This document shows, in pieces, positions 34,810 to 48,100 of a DNA stretch of 64,000 nucleotides. Numbering within the stretch: the stretch's first letter is position 1; each line of letters begins with the position of its first letter. A program made the position numbers and the translations under genes. The notes below the pieces were generated by a model that ran no database searches, was not told where the DNA came from, and saw nothing but the letters and a program-made list of their open reading frames with translations. The stretch is from Cryptomeria japonica (taxonomy: Eukaryota; Streptophyta; Pinopsida; Cupressales; Cupressaceae): positions 245,233,502-245,297,501 of the forward strand of contig NC_081409.1 of the NCBI RefSeq assembly GCF_030272615.1, given 5' to 3'.

Positions 34810-36480
34810 CTGACATTTCATCCCTGTTCTGTGCAGCCGTTTCGTAGCAGTTCCAAAAAAGAAAAAACAGAGAAAATGAACCAACAGAATGCAAGGGGTT
34901 GCATTTGTTGGTTCATTTCTTGTTACTGCTATGATGTACCTACATTTTCCACATTCGCATATTAATTGAACATGATTGTTATTTAAGGTATTTAAGAATA
35001 AACAACTCTATTCAATGAATGAAGGCATCATACATCTGACATTTGCATAATTTATCTTGCAACTTCAGTTCTAGCATTGTGTCTCATTGTTCTTTATTCT
35101 TGTCGATAATCCTTATTTGATATTCGAACTCTCTCATGTTTTAATTTGCTTCTTTTCATAGCACATTTGAATCTGTTAAGAGTATATTGTTCTCCAGGTA
35201 TATGATTAGTCTGTTATTGCCTTTGATCACACACACTCTAAAGACAAATGATCTATTATTTGGAGCCTCTTATACTGTGCTTGCTTATACCGTGCTTGAA
35301 GGGATCTTATAGTGTGATAGTTTCTTTCGAGGAACTGTCTTGAAAAAGTTTATGGCGTTATTGCCTTTGATCACACTCTCTAAAGAGTAAAGACAAATGA
35401 TCTATTATTGGAGTCTCTTATACTGTGCTTGAAGGGATTTCATAGGACGATAGTTTCTTTCAGGGAACTTTCTTGAAATTTTTTATCGCATTATCGAGTG
35501 TGAACCCTATGTGCACATAAGCTAAAATGGCTTTTGGGAGGATTGCCTAACCTTACCTAGGGCATCCAACGTAGACATATCCATATGGAGTGACCATTAC
35601 ACAGTCATCATTATGGCCTTTGATCGTTTTGTGCACAAATAATTGGAAGGTTGTTGCCTGTCTCACAAGGAAGATGCTAGTTCAACAATGTCTTTGTACG
35701 TTTCGCTTTACATTAAGAAGCTTCTGATTACATGAGCTGCCTCTAAGGAGGTAATTGTCACCCCCCTCCTGAGATTTTAATTCTAACTACCTGAGTATCT
35801 TGTTTAGTTTGTATTTTTTGTTTGATGTTGTGAATCTGTACATATATATTTGGCTTTCATTAAATTTTTCTTGTGAATATAAAATTCAACCATTTTGGCA
35901 TGATGTAACTTGGAATTATCTTCAAACCCCTATGTTTGAATATATTGTAGGTAGCTCTTCAGTGTGTTTTCATGAAGAGTTTATTGTATATGTGCTTCTT
36001 TGATAGTTTTACAACTTCTAGATATGTTAGATAATCAATAGGTTAATGCTTATTAGGTAATCTGAGATTTGTCTGTGATTACAACCATAAAAAGTTTTTA
36101 CGTGTTCGCTTTGAAGCTATTGCTTTGATTTCCTCCCTGGCTGGAATTACTATGGTTTGAAGCTTGAACAGAGGACAAATCCTGTGTGGCCCATATATTG
36201 TGGGAGATATATAAACCCAAATCCATTTATGTGTTAATTTTTCCTCATAACATTTGTTAAGTTTTTTATTAAATGACTTGATGTCGCAAAATACAGCAAA
36301 TATGTTCAATAATCAACCTTTTGACTTGCTGATTTGTATGTATATATTTAAATCAAAGATTCTTAATGGACTTAATAGGAAATTTAAAAGTTTAATTTTC
36401 TCACTTATCACGTTGATGACTTATTTGTGTAGAACTATTACAAGTAGAATGCAATTTGGAGAACATAAATGAAAATGCTA
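34810..36480. other. upstream region of the host gene, with a 144-bp tandem duplication
   Basis: Non-coding in all frames as far as I can see. A duplicated block lies at 35213-35500. The promoter and any 5' untranslated exon of the gene at 36492 would be expected here, but no TATA box or start site can be picked with confidence. Confidence 0.5.
35213..35500. repeat. 144-bp imperfect tandem duplication
   Basis: GTTATTGCCTTTGATCACAC starts at 35213 and again at 35357; both copies continue with CTCTAAAG...GACAAATGATCTATTATT and end TTTCTTTC..GGAAC. Differences include small indels. Confidence 0.85.
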
Positions 36481-36491
36481 TGTAAGAGAAG

Positions 36492-36685
36492 ATGATGAGA
36501 ATGGCGAAACTTCGAAATATCAGTTTGCAGGATGCAGCACACATTTTGTTCCCGAGAAGGATGACATTTTGTCAAGTTAGATGTTTCAGTTCAAAGCTTG
36601 AAGATGCTGCTCGAGAAGACAAGCTTGATTTCGTTACAGCTTCCAAAATATTGTTTTCATCTCCATCAAAGCCAAAAACATTTGG
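36492..36685 (+). CDS. host gene exon 1
   Basis: 64 codons plus two bases. The start ATG at 36492 has an in-frame TAA nine bases upstream (36483-36485), and a second ATG follows at once. The exon ends TTTGG before the donor GTAGGT. It encodes the presequence (LRNISLQDAAHILFPRR, RCFSS) and the start of the mature region. Confidence 0.75.
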
Positions 36686-39600
36686 GTAGGTCTTTGTGTT
36701 TTATCAGGAGACTTACTGTGACATTTTCCATCTGTCTGTATCTCTTTGTAAATTTTTTTCTTGTTGTCTACTAGTTAGGAATTACATGTCCACTCTGGTA
36801 GAAGATAAACAGCATGCATCTCCTTTTGGAGGAGTATAATGAATATGATTTATTGGTTTGCAGGAGGAGTATTCTGTCTCTGTTTAATCTCATGAATCTT
36901 TAAAATGTTTCTTTGATTCAATCTGCTGATTTTTTGTATGTGCAAACTATGTCATACATCTTTTCATCTAGGAGCATATTAAACAATCTAGCATACATAT
37001 CCTTCAGTTATCCTTAATATGTGATACATTTACTCTAAGTAGCTGGTTTAGGTTTTTGGGTTTGGCAATTTTTTTTGGTTGGGTTGGTTTTGGGTTCATT
37101 TTTAAAAAAAGATAAAAAAAATCACAAATATATATACGTATTTGCAGCATAAGAGCAGGAATTTAGTTTATTGCTCATTATTTAAATAATAAAATTATAA
37201 TATTACATAATATACTTATTTAATAAATAAAATAAATATATAAGTTTATAAAATTATTATTTTTGTCTAAGGGGTTGACTTAGTTGGTTAAAGCATTGGG
37301 TTCTTATTCTGGAGATTAAAGTTCAAATTCCCAAAGGGATATGTGTAATGTGGAATTCTAAGTTGTGACTCTTGGTCTTCAACTGTTGGCTCCTAGTGTG
37401 GTTCTAATCTAAGTTGCCAATTCGGGTACAGGTGCGTGTACAAGATACAAAATCAGATACATAGGTACAACAATTTTTTTTCCTTTAGGTATGGGTACAA
37501 ATCTCTCTCTCTACACACACACATACATACACATTTATATTATATATCAATGAATTTATGAAAAAGCTTTAAAATTGATAAACTCTAACATTAATACTCT
37601 AAATTAATATATGATTGTTCTGGAGAGATTGAGGCATTAGCCCTGAGACTGTTGTTCATCCACCAGCAGTTCTAGTTCCAGATCAAGAAAGAGTGTCGAG
37701 AGCACCCTATCCAATAATTGATAAACTATTCAGGAACTCTAAATAAGATTTATATATCATTGGACTGCACGGGAATGAGCTTGGAGACACTCGATGCACG
37801 AGAATGAGACATGTGGGGGAGAATTTGCAAAAAAAATCAGTTTTATGAGAGCCGGTGCGGCCGAACCAGCAGCATACCTAGGTGCGAACTCGGACTGTAC
37901 CCAATTCTGACTTGTACCCAAACTTGATTCCAGCTTCCGGTACACGAATCCAATATTTGAGGTTCTAATGGTGGATTTCTAAGTTTTTATGTTTCTGGTG
38001 TGTTTACTCAAAAGGAGCTTGTATTGGTCTCATGTTGATGCTTGTATGTGAAGAACATTTGTAAATGAAGTGCAATATAAAAAAATTCTTCTTCTTGTTT
38101 TTGAATAAAAACTTAAAACTATAATTTAAATTATGTGATGCTAAAGGCAAAATAAATAATTAATTTGTTCATGTAATGTAATGTCCCCTATTGGGACTTA
38201 ACTCAATTTGCCCTAGAATTCCCAATAGGGTTTGGGCAAAATAAATAATTAATTTGTTCATGTAATGTAATGTCCCCTACTAGGAGTATGCCTGATTTCC
38301 ATAATTAAACATACTTCATCATAATTATCATGCCAAAAATCAAATTTTTAAAACTAGAGAACCATTAGTATTCATAATACAATTGATAATTACCATAGTT
38401 ACCAGGAGACCCGTCTCCTACCCCTGGAGACCTGTACCAGTACCGGAGACACATCTCCAGTAACTTCTTGACTCATAAGGTGCTTTTGGTTGTTGTCTCC
38501 GAAGTCTCCTGACCAAAAATTGATGTCTCCTCCTAGAAAACTTAGGGCAAAATGCAGTAAAAAGGCAAAAATTATAAAGCAAACAAATAAGATAAGCTTG
38601 CAGCAAAGCAAAGTTGTCGGGAAATGACTGCGAAGACAAAAATCTATGCAAAGTTATAGTGATCAGATCTATCGACAGTGTAGACTTTTGAGAGGACTGA
38701 TTTCTTATCATTGTAATAGTCTAAAGAGATGTGCCTTCAAGCCTGTTTCGACACTGAGGGATTGGGTGCCTCCTCTTAAAGACTCTAGGAACATCCTTCT
38801 TGATTCTGGGGTTTATAAAGTGTTATGTTCTTGTGGCACACCTTACATAGGTGAGACAGGCCGCTCTTTCATCACAAGAATCAAAGAGCACTGTGCTGAT
38901 ATTAGACATGAACAGATTTCCAAATTGGCCTTAGCTGAACATGCCTCAGCTATGAAGCACCATATCTGTTTGGAAAGCACCCAAATTTTGTTCAAAGAAG
39001 ATAATTTTTTCAAACGCAAGCTCAAAGAGGCCATTGCGATCAATACCCATGCTTCTAATCTCAACTGCGATGAAGGGTGGAGTCTCAGTTTGGCTTGGCA
39101 ACCCTTGCTCTCCAACCTTAGATCCAGCCATCACCTTTATTCTTGATGTTCCTCTCCCTCTGGCTTCTCTCTCCCGTTGGCTTCTCTCTTCCTCCTTCGT
39201 GTGCTCCTCTTGACCCTCTTGCTTCCTCTCCCCTCCCTACCCCCCTTTTTGTTGTCTTTCCTGCCCCCTCCTTTTATTCCTCTGCTTCCCCTCTCTCGTT
39301 TTTTTTTCCCTTGACCATGATTTGGTGCTCTCTTGGTTATCTTCTTTTTTTACCTTTTCCTTCCTTTCTTGGTTATCTCTTTTTATGTGCTCTTCCTTTT
39401 TATTTTCATTTATTTTCATTTTTCCCTTTTAATCTCTTTTTGTCTGATTTTCATTTACTCTCTTCTTAGTTTTTGATTTATGTTTATATTTATTCTATTT
39501 GGATTTTTCTTTTAGTTTTAATTTGTTCATACATACATACATACATACATACATGCATGTATGTGTATGTATATATATGTGTGTGTGCGTGTGTATGTGT

Positions 39601-42600
39601 GTGTATGTGTGTGTATGTATATATATGAGAATATATATACATACATTTAGTTTTATTTATGTATCTTATTTCATTGGGTTTAAGTCTTTTCCTTCAACTT
39701 CTTGTTTTGTGAGTCGCTTGAATTTCTTCTCTAATTTTGTTTCATATATATATATATATTTGTGTCATCTTATTTTAATTTTTTGACTTCTTTTGTCTTT
39801 GTTTTATCATTAGTCTTTTCCTTCTTTTTCTTGACTTGTTTGAGTCTCTTTTTAGTTTTTGTTGTTTATTTTTTATCATTTTATCTTATGTCATCCATGT
39901 CTCCTTGTTCATCATGCCTCCTCCCTATCTTTTTAGTCAACCTGGTCTGCTTCTTGTCCATCTTTCTATTCTGATTGCTCTCTATCATCCTGATGATGGA
40001 TCATAGAGTGTAATCCGAAACGTTGATGCAAAAAAATTCACACAATCGAATCCAGAAGCATTGATCTTAACATATGGATTGTGGAAACTTAATGACTCTT
40101 ATTAGATGCCTTTACTATTTAGCCGACAATATTGCGTATTCTCAACATCTATATTACCTTACTTTCACTAAACAATTTAGATTGGCTATGGTATCAGCAA
40201 TTTAAGCAATTTTAATTTCAATTCTAAAATTTATGTTCAATTTTACCACTGTTCTTGTTTTCAAAGTTCTTTGTCATGATATTTGTTGGAAATTATTAAA
40301 TTATCTTTAAAAAAAATGGCATCTCCAAGTACCCTAGTCTCCTATTTTTGAAAATTAGTCGTACTAGTACCGATACTAGTCTCCGAAGTCTCCAAGTACC
40401 CCCGTCTCCTGGTAACCTTGATAATTACTATATTTAAGCTCCCAATCCTTGCTTCTTTCCTACTCATCAACCTTAATGGAGGATGGGGAATTACTATGTT
40501 AGGGCACTAGAAAACCATTCTCCACAAATAGGCCCAAGGGTTTTAGGAACACCTGTCCATACTACCTTTTGGTCCCCTTAAGGGTTTCAGGAACACCCGT
40601 CCATGCCATCTCTTGGGGCTCACCCACTTCGTGAGATATTAATATTGCCTTTCCCTAACAAAACCAACCTATTCTCATGAGGGGCAATAGAGAATGATTA
40701 AGGATTAGGTCATTAATATGCTAATCTCTTATGTATTATGAATGTATATGTAAATAAATAAAATTAAGCATAATTGTCATATAAATCTGATTTCCCTATT
40801 ATTAACAAATATAAATCTTATTGGCATTATTTAGTTATTATTTAGTTATATGTATATATAAGAATAAATGAAACAGCTTATATTTTAGGCCATATATCTG
40901 CCCTTTATTCCTAATAGAATTCAAATACAACACTACTGTAAATAAGCATTCAGTTCATAAGTGAGATACAACATACCAACTTGCTGTTACAACATTGTTT
41001 TCCAGTAATATAATATGATCTGCTCCTTCGATGATCCTTGAATGGATGATGTGTTGTATATAAATATCTCCTCAATGGGATGGAAGGTTATGTCTTTCCC
41101 ATCGGTCAGCTTCCTTCCAAGGGTGGTGACCCTTAGTATAGCGTGTCTGCCTTTTTACTAAACCGTTGAATGTTAATAACTTAATAAACCCATTTCCCTA
41201 AACTTGTGTTTCTTCACTAATGACCTGCAGTTGTAAACTAATGAGGTTGCGGTCTTAGCCCCCGTAGAGATTGCCGCTTCACTAAGATTGAGATTGCAAC
41301 ATTGAATAGTAATAAAATCGTTGTCTTTGATAATAATTAGATATGCCTTGGTCAATGATCACAGTGTGTATAGCAATCCATGGAAATCGCTTTGTTCCTT
41401 GATGGCTTTCAAAAGAATAATATTACGAATGCTTAAGTCCTTATTTGTCGACCTTCATCCTTAGAATAAAATCGCAAGTCTCATAAATGAGACGATTTTC
41501 TGATTGTAAGACCATTTCATGCAACTGGGTCACTGTTAGATTGGGGGCATGACATGTAATGCCCCTCCTCCTAGGGCTCCACGTGGGATTTTGCCAAAAA
41601 AAATACAATTCCAACTCAAGTCTAAAGAACATAATTCAATATATATGTATAGTAAATTCAAATTCATTATTAAGCAATTTCCTTTGATAGTCATATTAGG
41701 AATTCGTGTGGAATGTATGCAAACTATAGTCTCAAGGGGAGATTCCCTTGTATTGATAGAGCATGGGTAGGGCTTAGTCCATCCATTGTGGGTTGGCATA
41801 CTTGAGGGGAAACCTCTAGCCCAAGGGCACTCATTCGCCCCTTGGCCCATGATATCCATTGCAGGTTGGCGTACTTGGAGAATCCCCCAAGCCCAAGGGC
41901 ACTCATTCACCCCTTGGCCCATGATATCCATTGCGGGTTGGCGTACTTGGAGAATCCCCCAAGCCCAAGGGCACTCATTCACCCCTTGGCGCACGGCATA
42001 TGGCAGGGTCATAAGCTGACTCCATCCCTCAAGCCACCTTGGAGATATCACACTCTCCTTGATCAAGCCTAGGAGCACTCATTCGCCTCCTAACGCGCGA
42101 GTGTTGCATGTCGAAGTGGCATGCCTGATAAGTTGCATGAGGATTGCCTCCCTCAACAAGCCTGGGAGCACTCATTAGCCTCCCAGCCCATGAGCCTACG
42201 ACTCGGGGTGGCATGCTTGCTGCATGGTAGAACAACTCTCTCACCGCTCGTGACTCAAAAGGGCTGAAAATACCTTCATATTTGCAATTCATTCCATTTG
42301 GATTCCAAATAGACTATTTCAAGGAGACTATATTTAGTTTACAATTTTACAGTTATAAATTTCACATAATATAATCATCCTAAATTATTTATTCATGCAC
42401 CACAATATACATCTTTTATATTATACACCTACATGCAGTAATTAATTATTCTAATTTAAAGCTAGAATAATAGATATATTCTATTAATCTTTTAAATTCT
42501 TTTACTTTACTTTATTTACTTATTTCTTTATGCTGATCTCTTTATCTGCTGTTTCTGTCTTAATTCAAAAGCAGACTTGCTTTCTTTGATGTCTTATCCC

Positions 42601-45117
42601 AATGAATAGATCCACCTTTTATATTCCCATGAAGGGATGAAGAGTCACAGCTTTTATTAGAATAGTAACTCTTCACAATGGATACATCTTCTCATAAGTG
42701 AAACGTCCATTCTTAATACTAATCGCTGCTCTTCAAAACCAATTGATGCTTCCTTGTTTGGTAAAACATATGCCCTTTGGAGGAATCGCTGCCCTTAATC
42801 TATCATCAATGTTGTGTTTCCTTGCTGAGGCTTAAAGGCAGTAATTTTTAAATGTTGCAATCTGAGTCTCTAGGTGGGGGCATGATAGGTCAATATTTCC
42901 CGTTCTTTCCCTATTCACCAAAAAATTGTAATGCATGCCATAACTGTATGATTGAGTGAGTGGGTGGAGTGCCATGGGGACAGAGAAAGAATTCCATTTG
43001 TTGTTATTGTTTCAGGACACAGTGTTGATGACCACACTACAACCACACTGAAAGAAGAGATAAGTGTGAATTGTTACTTGTTCTGGATGGTCTCCAGCTC
43101 TTCATTCGCCTCTTCCTCCCAATCACCTGTCATATGGAATGGATATTTTCCGGTGCTGATCTATTCATTGGACAGATGCAGTGATGAGCATGGAGCTGTA
43201 ATGGTGCCAATGGCCAGAAAAAAAGGGCACTTTTTTTCGCTTTTCTCTCCTGCTTCTATCTCTTAGTGACTCCATCACCATAGATGTCTTCAACCGTTCG
43301 ACGATATTCTGATGGAAAACTTTAAAAACACCAAAATGAAAAATGCTGCTGGTTCTGTCTGGGTTTGTCTTGGTTCTTCTGGTACAAACTCACAATCATC
43401 TGCATGTGCCCTGATGAAATTTCGTTGCAAATCAGCACTGAATCTAGACCAAGTATAAACTGGACCCAAAGCTTCAGTAACCATAAGTTTTACTTGATAA
43501 TAAGAGGAATCGAATTACACTATTTATTTTGCATTTGAGTTTGTCAACATGTGTTGGGGTACAAGAGTGATTGATTCTAAGTGGGCCATGTCACCCTGTT
43601 GTGAAGACTGTAGCAGAGCAGCCATTCATCAGATTAAACAAAATCAAGGAGAAGGTTAAGTTGATAACCATGAATTAGGGAACCATTGACTGCATGAACT
43701 ACAGTATGACAGTGCCAGATTACTGTAAGGCCATGCAGTGGTACTTTTGAAGCAATAATTGTCAAGGGAATCTAAAAATCTGAAAAATGAACTGGAATTA
43801 ACTTTAGATACCAATTCAATGGTGCTTCCAATGCAATGTTTAGGAGCTGAAAGCATGGCTAAATGTAGCTATATGGACATAAGAAATCTCCGTGACATTA
43901 TTAATGATCAGGGAAAGTGCATCCAAAGTGAGTTTCAGAGTTGTCCAATGAACCATGGGGATGCATCCACCTGCCCTAAAATCCCTGTGTTTCCAAGATA
44001 GGGATGTTTCAGGGATGCGGGGGGAGTGTGCCCCTGCCGTCGGGACGTTGCTGAGACTTTGGGGATGACGGGGATGGCTGGATGTCTTGGGGACTTCCAG
44101 GAGGCCCTTGGCCATCTCGGGGATGCCTGGAGCCTCCCCTAGCCCGTAGTGAGAAACTCCAACCCTAAACAAAAATTGGTGAAAAAATTGTGAAACTGAC
44201 ATTTGTAATGAAGGTTTGTGAGGTTTTGGAGGCCTTATTTGTGCTTCTTGGTGGGGGTTCCACCCCTCGACCCCACCCTGTATCGTGATAGGGACTGCGT
44301 CAAGGGTGCTGCCCCTGGACCCCGCATGGGGTGTTGCCCCTCAACCTCATTAGGAGCTCTGCCCCCAGACCCTCACACGGGGTGTTGCCCCTTGACCCCA
44401 AACCGCCACCCATCATTCTTATTGTTAATGCAATCATTGTCATGCTTTTATGTTTATTAGTTTAAACTTCACTTAGTATGCCAAAGTTTCATTTGTAATT
44501 CTTATACTTATTCTTGGTTTGCTCCCAAAGTTCCAAAACTCTGCCCACCATTGTTAATATTCAAATTTCAATGCAATCATTTTCATGTTTATAATGTTTA
44601 TTAGTGTAAACTTTACATAGTGTAGCAAAGTTTCATTTACAGTTCTTATACTTATTCCTTGTAACATCTTTTATAACTATTTTTTAAAGTACTATATGTA
44701 TTTGTGCCGCCTCCCTACCATCCCCTTGCCGTCCCTAAACTTAGGCCCCCTTGTCCTTGAAACCTGTCCTCTTGTCCCCTTGTCCACCCTTCAGGAAACT
44801 CCGTGGAACTATGGAGTTGGCCAACAAAGCTTTATTTAGTAGATGGAAGATTCTTTCTATTCAACTTACTGTCAAACTCACATCTACAAGGAATAAAATG
44901 TGTACTTGTAATTATGTGAATGTTAGCAAAATATAATATCGTGCCCCTAAACCAGATTGCGACCACTATTAATAGAAAACTGAGGGATTAATAACATGGA
45001 GGGCCGACTAGGATAAATATTAATAATTCCTAATCAGTGAATTCCCAAAAAGGAGCTGACTCAAAGTAAAGATGAATAAAAGCAGACTGATCTGTATTAT
45101 GGTCGTCCTGTTTGAAC

Positions 45118-45164
<47 letters not shown>

Positions 45165-48100
45165 CCAAAGGCCACTTTGTTTGCCTCATTGGGTAAACAG
45201 AAAGAGTACCAAAGTAATGCAGAAATGAACAATGCAAGTACAAGATAAATACGAGAATAAGCTTTCCATTAATGACTTAGAATGCACCCAATGTCCATAG
45301 TATTATCTGTCGTAAACATCACATCTTTCAATATCTGCAGGTAGTACAATATATAACAGCCGAAGGGGTGCGACACAACCGTCGCGACTCCAACTACCTA
45401 CCCATTGGCTAACTAACTACTAACAAATAACATTACTCCCAAAACATAAGATATACATATTTCTCGACATCATCATCCCCCCCAAAAAAGTTGTCTTCGT
45501 CGACTAACAAAAAAAATGGAGACAATGCAACCCATACAAAATATACATCCAAGACAAAACTAAGGAGGGGGCTGAGGAAGCGTCCTTGAAGTAGAAGGCT
45601 GAGATGCCGGTGTCTGGGCCGCCAAGCGGGCGCGAAGCTCATAAACCTGCTGAGTACGTGCAGTCACATCACGCTCTGCACCATAAACCAACACTTTCTC
45701 CAAAGCTGTCTTCACCATATGCACGGCTTCCAGTAAATCCTTCTCTTTCGTATCCGCTATCTCCATCATACAGACCAATCGAGCCTGCAATAGGCTCCTA
45801 TTGGCAGTGACTGCATCCAACTCCCGCTGCACGAGGCTCCTCACACTTTGCTCCGCCGAAAGGCGAGTCTTCACCTCAGCCTTCTCTGCTCGGGCCATCT
45901 CAAGCTGCGCCAACAACTGGGCCCTCTCTGCTGCCCATGAGGCCTGTTGACTGGCCACATCCCTCTTCAACTCGACTCGAGCAGCCTCGCGGACCGCAGA
46001 CTCATGCTGCGTACACCTTAATGCATAGTAGGCGTCTCGGTGGACCTGCTCAATCTCTCGGACGACTACCATCACCCGACTCTCCACAATGGGCTCACGC
46101 ACAATCTAAGCTTGCAGCATCTCATCTGTCTGAGTAGTCGGCCATCCCGGAGACTTAAAGCATGTAGCAAAGGTTGTGGGGCAGCCCACCCACATAAACT
46201 GTAGGACCCTCTCTAACTCCACCACAACCTGCTGTAATGCTCGCATTTGGGCTGTGGCCACCACTCGCCTACCCCTTGTCACCATGTCAACTAAATAGGC
46301 CTCAATGTCCTCCCCCTCCTGCTCTGAAGGCCGTGACCGTGATGGAAGTGGCATCTGTGTAAGAGAGCCAAGGGGTAACTCAAAAGTCTCTGTCGGAACC
46401 AATACTGCCGCATCCTGCTAGTATGAAGGTACCTCCTCCGCCACTAGAGGTGTGGTATCCCTCGGCTCTTGGATGGCATAGAGGACCTCTCTAGCCTCGT
46501 TCCCAACGGTTGGTACATGCGCCTCACTAGATGAATCGTCCAAGTCTACTACCTTAGCTGGAGTTGTTCGACAAGGTGAGAATGCAACAGCTTCCATGGG
46601 TGGTACCACTGTCATCTGAAATCGCTGAGTCAGCCAGCTCTCTATAGCCACTACCGACGGGTTTGTACTTGGGATCCCCGGGACTCTCTGCATCTCTACG
46701 ACCGGAGTGTGTGTCGCCATAGCCATTGGCTCCAACAAGGAGGCAGAAACAGTCACCACTGCCTCAGGTCCAACAACATCCAACTGCACCTGAGGCTTCG
46801 TATCAACCACCTCCCTCAGTCCCTGCTCCTCATCCACCACTACTCGATGCGGCGACCCATCTGTACACGACTTCGCCATGTCTTCGGTAAGTGCCTTCGT
46901 GGTTGGGGCCGGTCCCGAAGGTGGTGCTCGACCCTGCGGAGGTGATGCTACCTGCTGCTGGATGGGGCCAAGTGCAACTGGCGTGCGGCTCTACCCAAAT
47001 GTTGGAATAAAGGTGCCTCCCACTCCAGATGACATCACAGGTGTGCCCATCGGTAGCAAGGGTGGGGCAAAAAGGACCCTCTCCTCCGTTGCCCTGCTGC
47101 TATCATCCTCCTCATCCTCTGTACTACTGGAAGTCTCCTTCCCACTATCAGGTTCCCCCGAGGCCGTATCTACCATCCGTTTTCGCTTCGCGGAAGAGTG
47201 CCCAATGTCAAGGTGTCTCCAATACATGATAGGAGGCTCACCTGTTGCCAATGGTCCCTGCGGGTGTACCTCCAACTCTGCCTCCGACACTGCTTCCCGC
47301 GTGGCCTCCAAGAACAGTCCTATGGCGTAATGGGGCATATAAAACGTGCGATGTTGCATCGTCAAGAACTCACACATTCTCTCTGCTAGCAACGCAACCC
47401 AATCGTACACAATGCCATTCATAAGCTCGTTCATGAGCATAATTTGAGGGATGGCGATGTCCGATGCCCTACCAGATCCCGTCAACCTGCTCTTAATGAC
47501 ATCCATTATGCACCGCCAATGGCCCTCTGCAACAAAGGTCTTGCGTATTCCTCGTCCCTTCGTGGCATTAGCCACGCTGTCCAGCTCCGTTGTCGTCAAG
47601 TTTTTGGATACTAATTTAATCCAATATTCTTTCTCCTCACGTTCATCTTCTTAGCCTTCAACTCGATTTTCCTACCTTGTTTGCTTGGGATGGCAAACAC
47701 TCTGGTAAAGTCCATAGCTTTGAAGGATATGGCGACATCCCTCCCGAGATACTCAAAAGTACTCGTCCGTGTGTGTCTGTCAAAGGTGTCCACCATGAAC
47801 TGTAGGGCACCCTCATACTCTCGGATAGGAAACATGGGCATTCGGATAGCCCACTCCACTCTTGCCTTACGAAGGTTCTGCTTCACCAAATCATCGTCAG
47901 GTGTGTCCTGCCACCATTTCCAGCATTCAGACCTGTTCAGTCCCTCGAAGGTGATATTCTGAGGAGTCAATGTATTATTTTCACTTGCCGCAGGTTGTGG
48001 TGTTTTTTGCTTTTTCTTCTGACTTGCGCTGGCATCCATTGTGTTGCTTGCAACACGCACGCCTGACGACAGGACCCTGGTATTTTTATTCATCTGGCTG

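Larger units (their letters stand above)
38398..40417 (+). mobile_element. 2.0-kb element with inverted ends and Penelope-like GIY-YIG ORF
   Basis: GTTACCAGGAGAC at 38398 and its exact inverse GTCTCCTGGTAAC at 40404-40416 bound the unit. Outside, TTGATAATTACcATA (38383-38397) and TTGATAATTACtATA (40418-40432) look like a 15-bp target duplication with one mismatch. Inside is the 3' part of a Penelope-like element: linker, GIY-YIG endonuclease (38646-39146), a pyrimidine-rich and microsatellite tract, and a hammerhead-like motif near 39990. No RT is present, so it is 5'-truncated or lies inside another short element. Confidence 0.6.
42300..45172. other. intronic spacer, no gene seen
   Basis: AT-rich to 43000, then mixed. 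GC-rich block at 43995-44140 and a tandem GCCCCtTGACCCC array at 44306-44410. (TA)n lies at 45122-45158. None of the short reading frames has recognisable motifs. Confidence 0.6.

Noticed and set aside
36841-36880. Acceptor-like TTTGCAG considered for exon 2
   Set aside because: The following sequence does not continue the reading frame or the membrane-span motif; the 60859 exon does.
37266-37340. Possible tRNA gene
   Set aside because: A and B box-like words are present, but the acceptor stem does not pair and a SINE body follows.
38418-38711. Minus-strand frame at the start of the Penelope-like unit
   Set aside because: No motifs; overlaps the inverted-repeat end and the linker of the plus-strand GIY-YIG ORF.
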